Below are positions 43,273-54,842 of a stretch of 64,000 nucleotides of DNA, one piece after another. Position numbers and translations under genes: made by a program. Position 1 is the first letter of the stretch, and the number at the start of each line of letters is the position of its first letter. The stretch spans positions 41,523,334 to 41,587,333 of the forward strand of contig CM064509.1 in the NCBI GenBank assembly GCA_032716605.1, written 5' to 3'. The notes under the pieces are model-generated. The model had not been told where the DNA came from. It saw only the letters and a list, made by a program, of their open reading frames with translations, and did no database searches. This DNA comes from Paralithodes platypus (lineage: Eukaryota > Arthropoda > Malacostraca > Decapoda > Lithodidae).

Positions 43273-43906
43273 GTGATTAATACAGCACAGAGCAAGCCAA
43301 ACGTAATGACACCTGGGACATGACTTATTAGCGCGACTTGACAACATTAATACAGCACAGAGCAAGCCAAACGTAATGACAGCTGGGACATGACTTATTA
43401 TCGCGACCTGACAAACATTAATACAGCACAGAGCAAGCCAAACGTAATGACACCTGGGACATGACTTATTATCGCGACCTGACAAACATAAATACAGCAC
43501 AGAGCAAGCCAAACGTAATGACAGCTGGGACATGACTTATTAGCGCCACCTGACAAACATTAATACAGCACAGAGCAAGCCAAACGTAATGACAGCTGGG
43601 ACATGACAAACATTAACCATCTCCGACATATGACGCAATTGTTGAGCCTATTGGGGATACTTTAGAGCCTTTGTTACCATCAGGGGTATTTAGAAACCTT
43701 TAGTTAAGTTACTTCAACCTCTGCAGTTGTCTTTGAGTTAGCTGTGGGCAGAAAACTAATTTTGGAGAGGTAATTATAAGAGTGAGAGAACTCTATTTCT
43801 TATTGCTAATCTGACAACCTCTGCGTCATAAATGCGTGAAAGGGTTAATACAGCACAGAGCAAGCCACACGTAATGACAGCTGGGACATGACTTATTATC
43901 GCGACC
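43273..43906 (+). repeat. ~71-bp tandem array made of the M1 right end
   Basis: Five units begin at about 43278, 43348, 43419, 43490 and 43561, each containing taatacagcacagagcaagc and, in all but the last, catgacttatta plus cgcgac. The sixth copy at 43847 follows an inserted MITE and ends with the M1 right terminus. The array is a tandem expansion of the M1 3' segment. Confidence 0.9.
43613..43848. mobile_element. pB-MITE inserted in the M1 array
   Basis: It is flanked by TTAA at 43613-43616 and 43845-43848. The ends are ttaaccatctccgacatatg plus acgca and, reversed, ttaaccctttcacgcattta plus tgacgca. Neighbouring array units supply the empty site acaaacattaatacagcac, so TTAA was duplicated on insertion. 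Confidence 0.9.
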
Positions 43907-44009
43907 GTATATCATTATAAAACAGCAATATTATAAGTATGTTCTGGTAAAGCGATTTGTCCTTAGCAACATCCCAGGGTTCGGACACAGCTGTTAGTTG
44001 TCTCACTCG

Positions 44010-44382
44010 TTAAGGGGAGGCAGACCGTTTTTCTGGACCCCCTTCTCCCTAATGTTTAGCCCCACTAGTTTTGAGATTATAAGACTTTTGGCCCATTAGT
44101 TTGGCGATTTTAACACCTTTCGCCCCATTTCGTTGTCAATTTTAAGACCTTTCGTGCCATTTACTGTAGGTGTCGATTATTTCCTGGCGAGCGTAAGCGA
44201 GCCTGCAATTTTAAGAGGAACCGGCCTTCGGCCGGGAAATTTTTCTACGGACAAATTTACAAATTTATCTTAAAGGGGGGTTTAGGGGGGAGGAGGGGGT
44301 TTCTAAGCTTGATGGAGGTCTAGGGAGGAAACTAAACAAATAATATATGAATAGACCAAACAAACGGCCAGTCTCCCCTTAA
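44010..44382 (+). mobile_element. MITE-A element, complete
   Basis: The ends are ttaaggggaggcagaccg and cagtctccccttaa. Hairpin 1 is intact; hairpin 2 is broken (ctacggacaaattt). The right TTAA is shared with the next element. Confidence 0.85.
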
Positions 44383-45220
44383 CCCCTTCATTACCAAGCC
44401 GTCTTTTCCATTGTGTTCTGGCTATAATTAGACGGTTTGATTTAGCCTAGGACGGACATAACGCAATTATAAGGCTTCAAATTATTATAATTAGACGGTT
44501 TGATTTAGCTTAGGACGGACATAACGCAATTATAAGGCTTCAAATTATTATAATTAGACGGTTTGATTTAGCCTAGGACGGACATAACGCAAATATAAGG
44601 CTTCAAATTATTATAATTAGACGGTTTGATTTAGCCTAGGACGGACATAACGCAATTATAAGGCTTCAAATTATTATAATTAGACGGTTTGATTTAGCTT
44701 AGGACGGACATAACGCAATTATAAGGCTTCAAATTATTATAATTAGACGGTTTGATTTAGCCTAGGACGGACATAACGCAATTATAAGGCTTCAAATTAT
44801 TATAATTAGACGGTTTGATTTAGCCTAGGACGGACATAACGCAATTATAAGGCTTCAAATTATTATAATTAGACGGTTTGATTTAGCTTAGGACGGACAT
44901 AACGCAATTATAAGGCTTCAAATTATTATAATTAGACGGTTTGATTTAGCCTAGGACGGACATAACGCAATTATAAGGCTTCAAATTATTATAATTAGAC
45001 GGTTTGATTTAGCCTAGGACGGACATAACGCAATTATAAGGCTTCAAATTATTATAATTAGACGGTTTGATTTAGCCTAGGACGGACATAACGCAATTAT
45101 AAGGCTTCAAATTATTTCCAGTCACCATTTTAACTACCACAGATCCTTCCTTAACTATTTATAAGACTCTAAATATTCTTAAATAATATAAGAAGTCATG
45201 CTCTGCAATGAAGAGGTTAA
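44379..45220 (+). mobile_element. pB-MITE with an internal 63-bp array
   Basis: The ends ttaaccccttcattacc and, reversed, ttaacctcttcattgcag are bounded by TTAA. Family internal text (ttgtgttctggctataatta, then gacggtttgatttagc) starts the array, and ccacagatccttcc follows it. Confidence 0.82.
44423..45115. repeat. 63-bp minisatellite, 11 copies, three-unit higher-order pattern
   Basis: Unit starts are 44431, 44494, 44557 and so on at 63-bp steps. A single diagnostic base (gcctagg or gcttagg) runs C T C C T C C T C C C along the array, meaning CTC is repeated three times. Confidence 0.95.
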
Positions 45221-45268
45221 CTTGGTACAGTCAATGAAGAGGTTAACTTGGTACAGTCAATGAAGGGG
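45195..45268. repeat. 27-bp tandem repeat at a pB-MITE end
   Basis: caatgaagaggttaacttgg plus tacagt occurs about 2.5 times. The unit includes the MITE terminus aagaggttaa, and the last partial unit runs into the start of a MITE-C (caatgaagggggcagtg). Confidence 0.9.
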
Positions 45269-45612
45269 GCAGTGCTTGGTATTGGTCTATATATTTATTT
45301 ATTTATTTATTTTTGAGTTTCCTCGCTAGACCTCCATCAGGCTTAGAAAAACACCCGGTAAACCCCCTTTCAAGATAAATTTGTACATTTTTCGGTAGAA
45401 AATTGTCCGGTTTCTCCTAAAATTAGAGGCTCGCTTTCGCTCGCCAGGAAAAAATCGACATCTAAAGGGCACGAAAGGTATTAATATTGACAACAAAATA
45501 AGGCGAAAGGTCTCAAAATCGCCAAACTAACGGAACGAAAGTCTTAAAACCTCAAAACTAATATGCTAAACATGAGGGAGAAGGGGGTCCAGGAAAAGCG
45601 AGTAGTGCCCCC
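45250..45612 (-). mobile_element. MITE-C element, reverse
   Basis: It runs from about aagggggcagtgcttggta to agcgagtagtgccccct. The hairpin 1 segment is deleted (aattgtccggtttctcc). gctcgctttcgctcgcc is present. Confidence 0.78.
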
Positions 45613-45717
45613 TCAAACCTCAAACTCTGGCATGTTCTTCCTAAGTGCATTGTTAAAATCGTCAGAGAGTAACTAGAATATAAAACCCCCAAATTGTCGT
45701 CATTTGAATTAAGGGGT
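45613..45717 (+). mobile_element. pB-MITE right-end fragment
   Basis: aaaatcgtcagagagtaact, agaatataaaac and gaattaaggggttaa follow the pattern of other pB-MITE right ends. The left half is missing. Confidence 0.5.
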
Positions 45718-45728
45718 TAAGCAATGGG

Positions 45729-45973
45729 TTAACCCATTCTGTACCGGCGACGTATTTTTCATTATATTCTGGGTATATTTAGGCGATGTTGACCAGCTTA
45801 AGAAGGATCTGGTCGTATAAGAGGTTGAGTGAGATAGTTCGAAGCCGGTTCATTGCTGAAGGCCCTTTAAAGTCCCTTTAAAGTCCCTTGCTGGAGGCCC
45901 TTAGACTGAATAAAATCGCCTAAAAGTAGCCAGAACAAAGTTAAAAGTACGTCACCGGTACAGAAGGGGTTAA
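45729..45973 (+). mobile_element. pB-MITE, complete with long inverted ends
   Basis: The left arm ttaacccattctgtaccggc, gacgtatttttcattatatt, ctgggtatatttaggcgat pairs with the reversed right arm over about 59 bp with few mismatches. The sequence after it (gcaatgggttaacgctatct, then gttccggcgacg) repeats its own left flank and start, so a partial tandem duplication exists to 46012. Confidence 0.88.
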
Positions 45974-46014
45974 GCAATGGGTTAACGCTATCTGTTCCGG
46001 CGACGTTGGGGCAG

Positions 46015-46148
46015 GGGGGGGGGGGGGATTTATTTAATTATTATCGTGGGTTTCGCTTGCCTTTGCCAATTTCCAGCAATGTACTTTTCATGTGCACCTT
46101 CACCTTATCAACAACAAATAAAACACACACACACATACTGTCACACAC
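46015..46148. repeat. G-run and (AC)n
   Basis: A G-run lies at about 46015-46027, and AC dinucleotides at about 46122-46148 just before the SINE. Confidence 0.85.
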
Positions 46149-46420
46149 AGCGCGTAGCCTAGTAGGTAGAGCTCTCGTCTCACACACGAGGGGTCGGGGG
46201 TTCAATCCCCGGCCGGGCGGAGACAAATTGGGCTTGTCTCCTTTCATGTGCTAGCCTCAGTTCACCTAGCTGTAAATAGGTACCTGGAATAAGTGGACGA
46301 CGTTGTGACGTCCCATCTGGGGTTGGCAAAAATGGTACAAGGCGAGATGGGTATCGTATGGTTCACCTAAGCTGATGGCTACCTAAGCCTTCGGGCGAGA
46401 CGGTACCGTCTATAGTGAGA
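46147..46420 (+). mobile_element. tRNA-derived SINE
   Basis: The head has an A box gtagcctagtaggtagagct and a B box gggttcaatcccc. The tRNA-unrelated body follows (gggcttgtctcctttcatgt, cctagctgtaaataggtacc, gacgacgttgtgacgtccca). A single copy was seen in this window. Confidence 0.75.
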
Positions 46421-46649
46421 ATGGTACCATACAGATCCACCCTAAGCCTTCGTTTCCGATGTCGCCAATTGGCTAAAATACAGACTACACACACATCCAC
46501 AGCCATTCCAACAGTACATAAAACACTTAACATGCATTTCACGCAATACATTCCCAGTTAAGGAGGCGCGATAATAATGAGCTTAGCTCGCATTGCGTGG
46601 ATTCCTCTTGACGAACAAGTAACTGAGTAACACACAAACCTACCCAGAG

Positions 46650-46847
46650 CTCAAGCTAAATATGTAAATTTTTGGTGGAAGCATTTTTCGATTTAAGGCC
46701 GGTGTGTCATTAGTTGCAGCCTCGATATCGCTTGTCCAGAAAAATGTCATCACCTGAATGGGATGAAGTGTCTTATAATCGCCAAATGAATGAGGTGAAG
46801 CGTTATAAAATGTTCAAACTAGTGGAGTGAAACAGGGCCTCTGCTGT
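46650..46847 (-). mobile_element. Diverged MITE-A relative
   Basis: The order aatttttggtgg, aaggccgg, cctcgatatcgcttgtcc, gtcttataatcgccaaatga matches MITE-A in reverse, but with many changes and lost ends. Confidence 0.6.
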
Positions 46848-47270
46848 TAATTACAATACTACAAGGCTTCATATTACAATACTACAAGGCTTCATATTAC
46901 AATACTACAAGGCTTCATATTACAATACTACAAGGCTTCATATTACAATACTACAAGGCTGCATATTACAATACTACAAGGCTTCATATTACAATACTAC
47001 AAGGCTTCATATTACAATACTACAAGGCTTCATATTACAATACTACAAGGCTTCATATTACAATACTACAAGGCTTCATATTACAATACTACAAGGCTTC
47101 ATATTACAATACTACAAGGCTTCATATTACAATACTACAAGGCTTCATATTACAATACTACAAGGCTTCATATTACAATACTACAAGGCTTCATATTACA
47201 ATACTACAAGGCTTCATATTACAATACTACAAGGCTTCATATTACAATACTACAAGGCTTCATATTATCC
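46848..47270. repeat. 23-bp minisatellite, ~18 copies
   Basis: The unit aatactacaaggcttcatat plus tac is nearly invariant; one unit has gctgcat. Confidence 0.97.
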
Positions 47271-47332
47271 TATTTGACAAACCCATACAGTAGCAGTTTA
47301 GAATTATGCCAGTTTTTAAAGGTATTATGGCA

Positions 47333-47549
47333 TGAGATCGGAGTCACACGAGCACCTTTTCGAGCAATTTTTACGGGCAATTATGGTGTGGAAGCTAAAC
47401 AAATTACACTTTATCAGAATTCAGCCGCCTAACATAATCTACCTTCAGTCTAGTTACCAATACCAGTGCGAAAATGTCCCGAAATAATACGAGGAAAAAC
47501 TTGCTCATGGAAAATTGACGGAAAAAGCGCTCGTGTGACAGCTGCTTAA
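47333..47549 (-). mobile_element. MITE-E element
   Basis: Read in reverse it starts ttaagcagctgtcacacgag, then cgctttttccgtcaattttc, and ends gaaaaggtgctcgtgtgact. It is similar to 37072-37282 and, at the ends, to 32635-32839. Confidence 0.78.
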
Positions 47550-47774
47550 CAAGATAATAACAAGTAAAATTGCTCGGAGTGACACCAGCACACTGATCGT
47601 CCTCCCTCCTCCCCTCCCTCCCCCTCCCCACCTCCCTCACTAACCCTCAGATATACTGTAAATGACTGATTACCAAACACTGACGTGGAAAAAAGCACCT
47701 GGTTATAAAAAAAATCTACTTAGAATTACGTAATCTTTCATTACTGAATGTGTTTACAAAGCTCACAGGACACC
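47550..47774. other. Unassigned sequence
   Basis: A CT-rich patch at 47598-47640; no gene was seen. Confidence 0.5.
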
Positions 47775-50700
47775 GTATATACCACCTCATTACTACCATC
47801 ATACCACCTCACTACTACCATCACACCACCTCACTACTACCATCACATCACCTCACTACTACCATCACACCACCTCACTACTACCATCACATCACCTCAC
47901 TACTACCATCATACCACCTCACTACTACCATCACACCACCTCACTACTACCATCACACCACCTCATTACTACCATCACACCACCTCATTACTACCATCAT
48001 ACCACCTCACTCCTACCATCACACCACCTCACTACTACCATCACACCACCTCACTACTACCATCATACCACCTTACTACTACCATCACACCACCTCACTA
48101 CTACCATCACACCACTTCATTACTACCATCATACCACCTCACTACTACCATCACACCACCTCACTACTACCATCACACCACCTCACTACTACCATCACAC
48201 CACCTCACTAATCCCATCATACCACCTCACTACTACCATCACACCACCTCACTACTACCATCACACCACCTCACTACTACCATCACACCACCTCACTACT
48301 ACCATCACACCACCTCACTACTACCATCACACCACCTCACTACTACCATCACACCACCTCACTACTACCATCACACCACCTCACTACTACCATCATACCA
48401 CCTCACTACTACCATCACACCACCTCACTACTACCATCATACCACCTCACTACTACCATCATACCACCTCACTACTACCATCACGCCACCTCACTACTAC
48501 CATCATGCCACCTCACTACTACCATCACACCACCTCACTACTACCATCACACCACCTCACTACTACCATCATGCCACCTCACTACTACCATCATACCACC
48601 TCACTACTACCATCACACCACCTCACTACTACCATCACACCACCTCACTACTACCATCATACCACCTCAGTACTACCAGCATACCACCTCACTACTACCA
48701 TCATACCACCTCACTACTACCATCACGCCACCTCACTACTACCATCACACCACCTCACTACTACCATCATACCACCTCACTACTACTATCACACCACCTC
48801 ACTACTACTATCACACCACCTCACTACTACCATCATACCACCTCACTACTACCATCACACCACCTCACTACTACCATCACACCACCTCACTACTACCATC
48901 ATACCACCTCACTACTACCATCATACCACCTCACTACTACCATCATACCACCTCACTACTACCATCATACCACCTCACTACTACCATCACACCACCTCAC
49001 TACTACCATCACACCACCTCACTACTACCATCATACCACCTCACTACTACCATCATACCACCTCACTACTACCATCACACCACCTCACTACTACCATCAC
49101 ACCACTTCACTACTACCATCACACCACCTCACTACTACCATCACACCACCTCACTACTACCATCACACCACATCGATCACTACTACCATCACACCACATC
49201 GATCGCTACTACCATCATACCACCTCACTACTACCATCATACCACCTCACTACTACCATCATACCACCTCCCTACTACCATCACACCACCTCACTACTAC
49301 CATCACACCACCTCACTACTACCATCACACCACCTCACTACTACCATCATACCACCTCACTACTACCATCACACCACCTCACTACTACCATCAACCACTT
49401 CACTACTACCATCACACCACCTCACTACTACCATCATACCACCTCACTACTACCATCACACCACCTCACTACTACCATCACACCACCTCACTACTACCAT
49501 CACACCACCTCACTACTACCATCATACCACCTCACTACTACCATCATACCACCTCACTACTACCATCACACCACCTCACTACTACCATCACACCACCTCA
49601 CTACTACCATCACACCACCTCACTACTACCATCACACCACATCGATCACTACTACCATCACACCACATCGATCACTACTACCATCATACCACCTCACTAC
49701 TACCATCATACCACCTCACTACTACCATCATACCACCTCACTACTACCATCACACCACATCGATCACTACTACCATCACACCACATCGATCACTACTACC
49801 ATCACACCACCTCACTACTACCACCATACCACCTCACTACTACCATCACACCACCTCACTACTACCATCACACCACCTCACTACTACCATCACACCACCT
49901 CACTACTACCATCACACCACCTCACTACTACCATCATACCAACTCACTACTACCATCATACCAACTCACTACTACCATCACACCACCTCACTACTACCAT
50001 CACACCACCTCACTACTACCATCACACCACCTCACTACTACCATCATACCACCTCACTACTACCATCACACCACCTCACTACTACCATCACACCACCTCA
50101 CTACTACCATCATACCACCTCACTACTACCATCATACCACCTCACTACTACCATCATACCACCTCACTACTACCATCACACCACCTCACTACTACCATCA
50201 CACCACCTCACTACTACCATCATACCACCTCACTACTACCATCATACCACCTCACTACTACCATCACACCAACTCACTACTACCATCACACCACCTCACT
50301 ACTACCATCACACCACCTCACTACTACCATCACACCACCTCACTACTACCATCATACCACCTCACTACTACCATCACACCACCTCACTACTACCATCACA
50401 CCACCTCACTACTACCATCATACCACCTCACTACTACCATCACACCACCTCACTACTACCATCATACCACCTCACTACTACCATCATACCACCTCACTAC
50501 TACCATCACACCACTTTGTTACTACCATCACACCACCTCACTACTACCATCACACCACCTCACTACTACCATCACACCACCTCACTACTACCATCACACC
50601 ACCTCCCTACTACCATCACACCACCTCACTCTTACCATCATACCACCTCACTACCACCATCACACCACCTCACTACTACCATCATACCACCTCACTACTA

Positions 50701-52842
50701 CCATCACACCACCTCACTACTACCATCACACCACCTCACTACTACCATCACACCACCTCACTACTACCATCACACCACCTCCCTACTACCATCATACCAC
50801 CTCACTACTACCATCACACCACCTCACTAATACTATCACACCACCTCACTACTACCATCATACCACCTCACTACTACCATCACACCACCTCACTACTACC
50901 ATCACACCACCTCACTACTACCATCATACCACCTCACTACTACCATCACACCACCTCACTACTACCATAATACCACCTCACTACTACCTGCATACCACCT
51001 CACTACTACCATCACACCACCTCCCTACTACCATCACACCAGCTCACTACTACCATCACACCACCTCACTACTACCATCATACCACCTCACTACTACCAT
51101 CATACCACCTCACTACTACCATCACACCACCTCACTACTACCATCATACCACATCACTACTACCATCACACCACCTCACTACTACTATCACACCACCTCA
51201 CTACTACCATCACACCACCTCACTACTACCATCACACCACCTCACTACTACCATCACATCACCTCACTACTACCATCATACCACCTCACTACTACCATCA
51301 TACCACCTCACTACTACCATCACACCACCCCACTACTACCATCACACCACCTCACTACTACCATCACACCATCTCACTACTACCATCATACCACCTCACT
51401 ACTACCATCATACCACCACACTACTAACATCACACCACCTCACTACTACCATCACACCACCTAACTACTACCATCACACCACCTCACTACTACCATCATA
51501 CCACCTCACTACTACCATCATACAACCTCACTACTACCATCACACCACCTCACTACTACCATCACACCACCTCACTACTACCATCATACCACCTCACTAC
51601 TACCATCACACCACCTCACTACTACCATCACACCACCTCACTACTACCATCACACCACCTCACTACTACCATCATACCACCTCACTACTACCATCATACC
51701 AACTCACTACTACCATCACACCACCTCACTACTACCATCACACCACCTCACTTCTACCATCATACAACCTCATCACACCACCTCACTACTACCATCACAC
51801 CACCTCACTACTACCATCATACCACCTCACTACTACCATCACACCACCTCACTATTACCATCATACCACCTCACTACTACCATCACACCACCTCACTACT
51901 ACCATCATGCCACCTCACTACCACCCTCACCACCACCACTAATACCATCACTACTACTACCACCTCACCACTACCATCACACCACCTCACTACTACCATC
52001 ACACCACATCGGTCACTACTACCATCATACCACCTCACTACTACCATCACTCCACCTCACCACTACCATCACACCATCTCACTACTACCATCACACCACC
52101 TCACTACTACCATCACATCACCTCACTACTACCATCATACCACCTCACTACTACCATCACACCACCTCACTACTACCATCACACCACCTCACTACTACCA
52201 TCACACCATCTCACTACTACCATCATACCACCTCACTACTACCATCATACCACCACACTACTAACATCACACCACCTCACTACTACCAGCACACCACCTA
52301 ACTACTACCATCACACCACCTCACTACTACCATCATACCACCTCACTACTAACATCATACAACCTCACTACTACCATCACACCACCTCACTACTACCATC
52401 ACACCACCTCACTACTACCATCACACCACCTCACTACTACCATCATACCACCTCACTACTACCATCACACCACCTCACTACTACCATCACACCACCTCAC
52501 TACTACCATCACACCACCTCACTACTACCATCACACCACCTCACTACTACCATCATACCACCTCACTACTACCATCATACCAACCCACTACTACCATCAC
52601 ACCACCTCACTACTACCATCACACCACCTCACTTCTACCATCATACAACCTCACTTCTACCATCACACCACCTCACTACTACCATCACACCACCTCACTA
52701 CTACCATCATACCACCTCACTACTACCATCATACCACCTCACTACTACCATCACACCACCTCACTACTACCATCATACCACCTCACTACTACCATCACAC
52801 CACCTCACTACTACCATCATGCCACCTCACTACTACCATCAT
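47775..52842. repeat. 22-bp minisatellite, left block, ~230 copies
   Basis: The unit is accacctcactactaccatc plus aY, Y being C or T. The unit has no stop codon in any forward frame, so frames of up to 1238 codons (repeating HYYHHTTSLLPSHHLTTTIT-like residues) are open by default. I do not treat them as a gene. Variant units (accacatcgatc, catgccacc, ccaaccactt) mark sub-blocks. Confidence 0.98.
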
Positions 52843-54842
52843 ACAAAGGAGTACAAAGGAGTACAAAGGAAATCAAGCAACAACAGATCTAGTGACCCTT
52901 CTAGGTTGCTTGTCCTCCAAAACATTGAGGATCAAGTGTCCAAACAGTGGTTTAGAGTGGGTAAGGGAACATTGGAAAGGGAATTACTGCCCTGGAACTA
53001 ATGTCCGTGGCAGGATTAGGAAGTTAGTAGGGGACAGATGGGTTAGTAACTGAGGGGGGGATAAAATAAAGTTATTCATTTACAAACGCAGTCAGTCGCG
53101 GGTTTGATGCGAGATATTTGTCTAGGCGGAGTTTAAATGAATCAACGGTGATGCAGTCTATAACGTTTCGGGGAAGCCCATTCCACAAGTTGACAACTCG
53201 ATTGAAGAAGAAATTCTTAGATTCGTGTGAGTTAAAAGATTTACCAATAATTTTGCAACCGTTTCCCCGCGTGTAATTAGATTGGTCGATAGTGAAGTAC
53301 TTACTACAGTTCATATTGTCGATGCCTTTGATGATTTTGAACACTTGAATTAAGTCACCTCTTAATCTGCGCTGGGTTAAAGGAAATAGATTTAATTCTC
53401 TAAGACGCTCTTCGTATGGTTTGTTCTTTAGGCTAGGTATCATTTTGGTAACTCTACGTTGAACTCGTTCTAGCTTGTTTATATCTTTTTGGTAATAAGG
53501 GCACCAGGATTGAACGCAGTATTCCAGAAGAGGGCGGACTAATGAATTGTAAAGGGTTAGGATAACTTCTTTGGATTTATGCTCAAATGACCTGCCTATA
53601 AAGCCAATTATTTTGTTTGCCTTCTTAACAACTTCTGAACATTGTTGACTCGGTTTTAGGTTACTCGATATTGTTACTCCCAGATCGGTTTCTCTGTTTA
53701 CATTCTTAAGCTGAGTGCCATTCATCGAATAGTTTGCTTTCTCATTTAGGTATCCGATATGTAGTACTTTACATTTATCCGCATTGAAACTCATTTGCCA
53801 AATTTGGGCCCAACATGACAATTTATCTAGATTGTGTTGCATATCGTCAACTTGTTCTTTTGAGAGTACGCTATTTGCAATTTTTGTATCGTCAGCAAAT
53901 TTTGAGATTGTACAGGTGAGACCCTCATCTATGTCGTTGATGTAAATTAGAAAGAGAATTGGTCCTAGTACCGATCCCTGGGGTACCCCGCTACTTACAT
54001 TGGTCCATTTTGATGCCTTACCGTTTATGACTACTCTTTGCTTTCTGTCGCTGAGCCAATTTTCTATCCATTTCAACACACCGTCTTGTATTCCATGCGC
54101 TTTTAGTTTTAGCAGTAAACGTTTGTGGGGAACTTTGTCAAAGGCCTTTTGAAAATCAAGGTATATAATATCTACAGCTTTACTCTCATCGTAGAGGTTG
54201 AGGATATCGTGGAAGAAGTCTAAGAGGTTTGTTAAACAGGAACGTTTTTTACGAAAGCCGTGTTGAGTATCTTTAAGTATGTTATTTTCCTCTAAGTGAT
54301 TTACGAGTCTGTCTCGTATGACCGTTTCTAGCATTTTACATACAACTGAGGTTAAGCTAATTGGACGATAGTTACTGGGTAGGGATTTGCTGCCTTTTTT
54401 GAATATCGGTGTTACGTTGGCTAGCTTCCACTGATCGGGCATAGTTCCAGACTGCAAGGATTTATTGAATAGTAATGTCAGTGGTTTAGAGAGCTCATCC
54501 TTAGCTTCCTTTAGAACTCTAGGCGAGATTGTATCAGGTCCAGGCGTTTTATTTACCTTGAGTTTATCTAAACAATTCAATACTTCTCTCTCTGTAACGG
54601 TGATATTGCTTAGAACATCTGAATTATCAATCTGAATCGGCGATGGTGTAGGGATATCACTGAGGTCTTCTGTTGTAAAAACTGATGCAAAGAAGGTATT
54701 GAGGGCATTACTCATTTGTTCTTCGTCTTTGGTGTATTCTCCATTTTCATCGACTAACGGTCCAACAGTTGAAGTAACGACTTTTTTCTTTCTGATATAA
54801 CTATAGAATTCTTTCGGGTTTGTTTTACTTTGATTCCACTTT
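52843..54842 (-). mobile_element. 5'-truncated CR1-like LINE inserted in the 22-bp array
   Basis: The LINE lies in reverse between two parts of the same minisatellite. Its 3' UTR covers 52843-53071 and ends in a 10-bp repeat tail (ctcctttgta, about three copies, read on the minus strand), as in CR1/L2-like elements. Its 5' end is truncated inside ORF2, ahead of the RT. The array resumes in the same phase on the other side, so the target was preserved with at most a 2-3 bp duplication. Confidence 0.9.
53072..54842 (-). CDS. CR1-like LINE reverse transcriptase (intact RT, no endonuclease)
   Basis: RNA-directed DNA polymerase that would copy LINE RNA at a nicked target. The frame is open for about 590 LINE codons. 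Motifs, numbered from the upstream ATG (54889, which lies in the flanking array): RT fingers NYRPISLTS (173-181), GFRKKRSCLTNLLDF, palm motif A YLDFQKAFDKV (243-253), SGVPQGSVLGP (300-310), catalytic FADD (331-334), then DLGVTISSNLKPSQQ, SLVRPLLEYCVQSWCPYYQK and the C terminus LASNPRLTAFVNE. The first 15 or so residues of that frame are minisatellite. The endonuclease and ORF1 are missing through 5' truncation, so it cannot move itself. The lack of stops suggests recent insertion. Confidence 0.9.

Noticed and set aside
47748..51464. A 1238-codon open frame (and 821-, 957- and 443-codon frames nearby) in His/Thr/Tyr/Leu-rich repeats
   Set aside because: The 22-bp unit has no stop codon in any forward frame, so several frames stay open together. 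Base changes fall without regard to codon position, and frames are exchanged when short indels occur. This is a minisatellite, not a repetitive protein gene.
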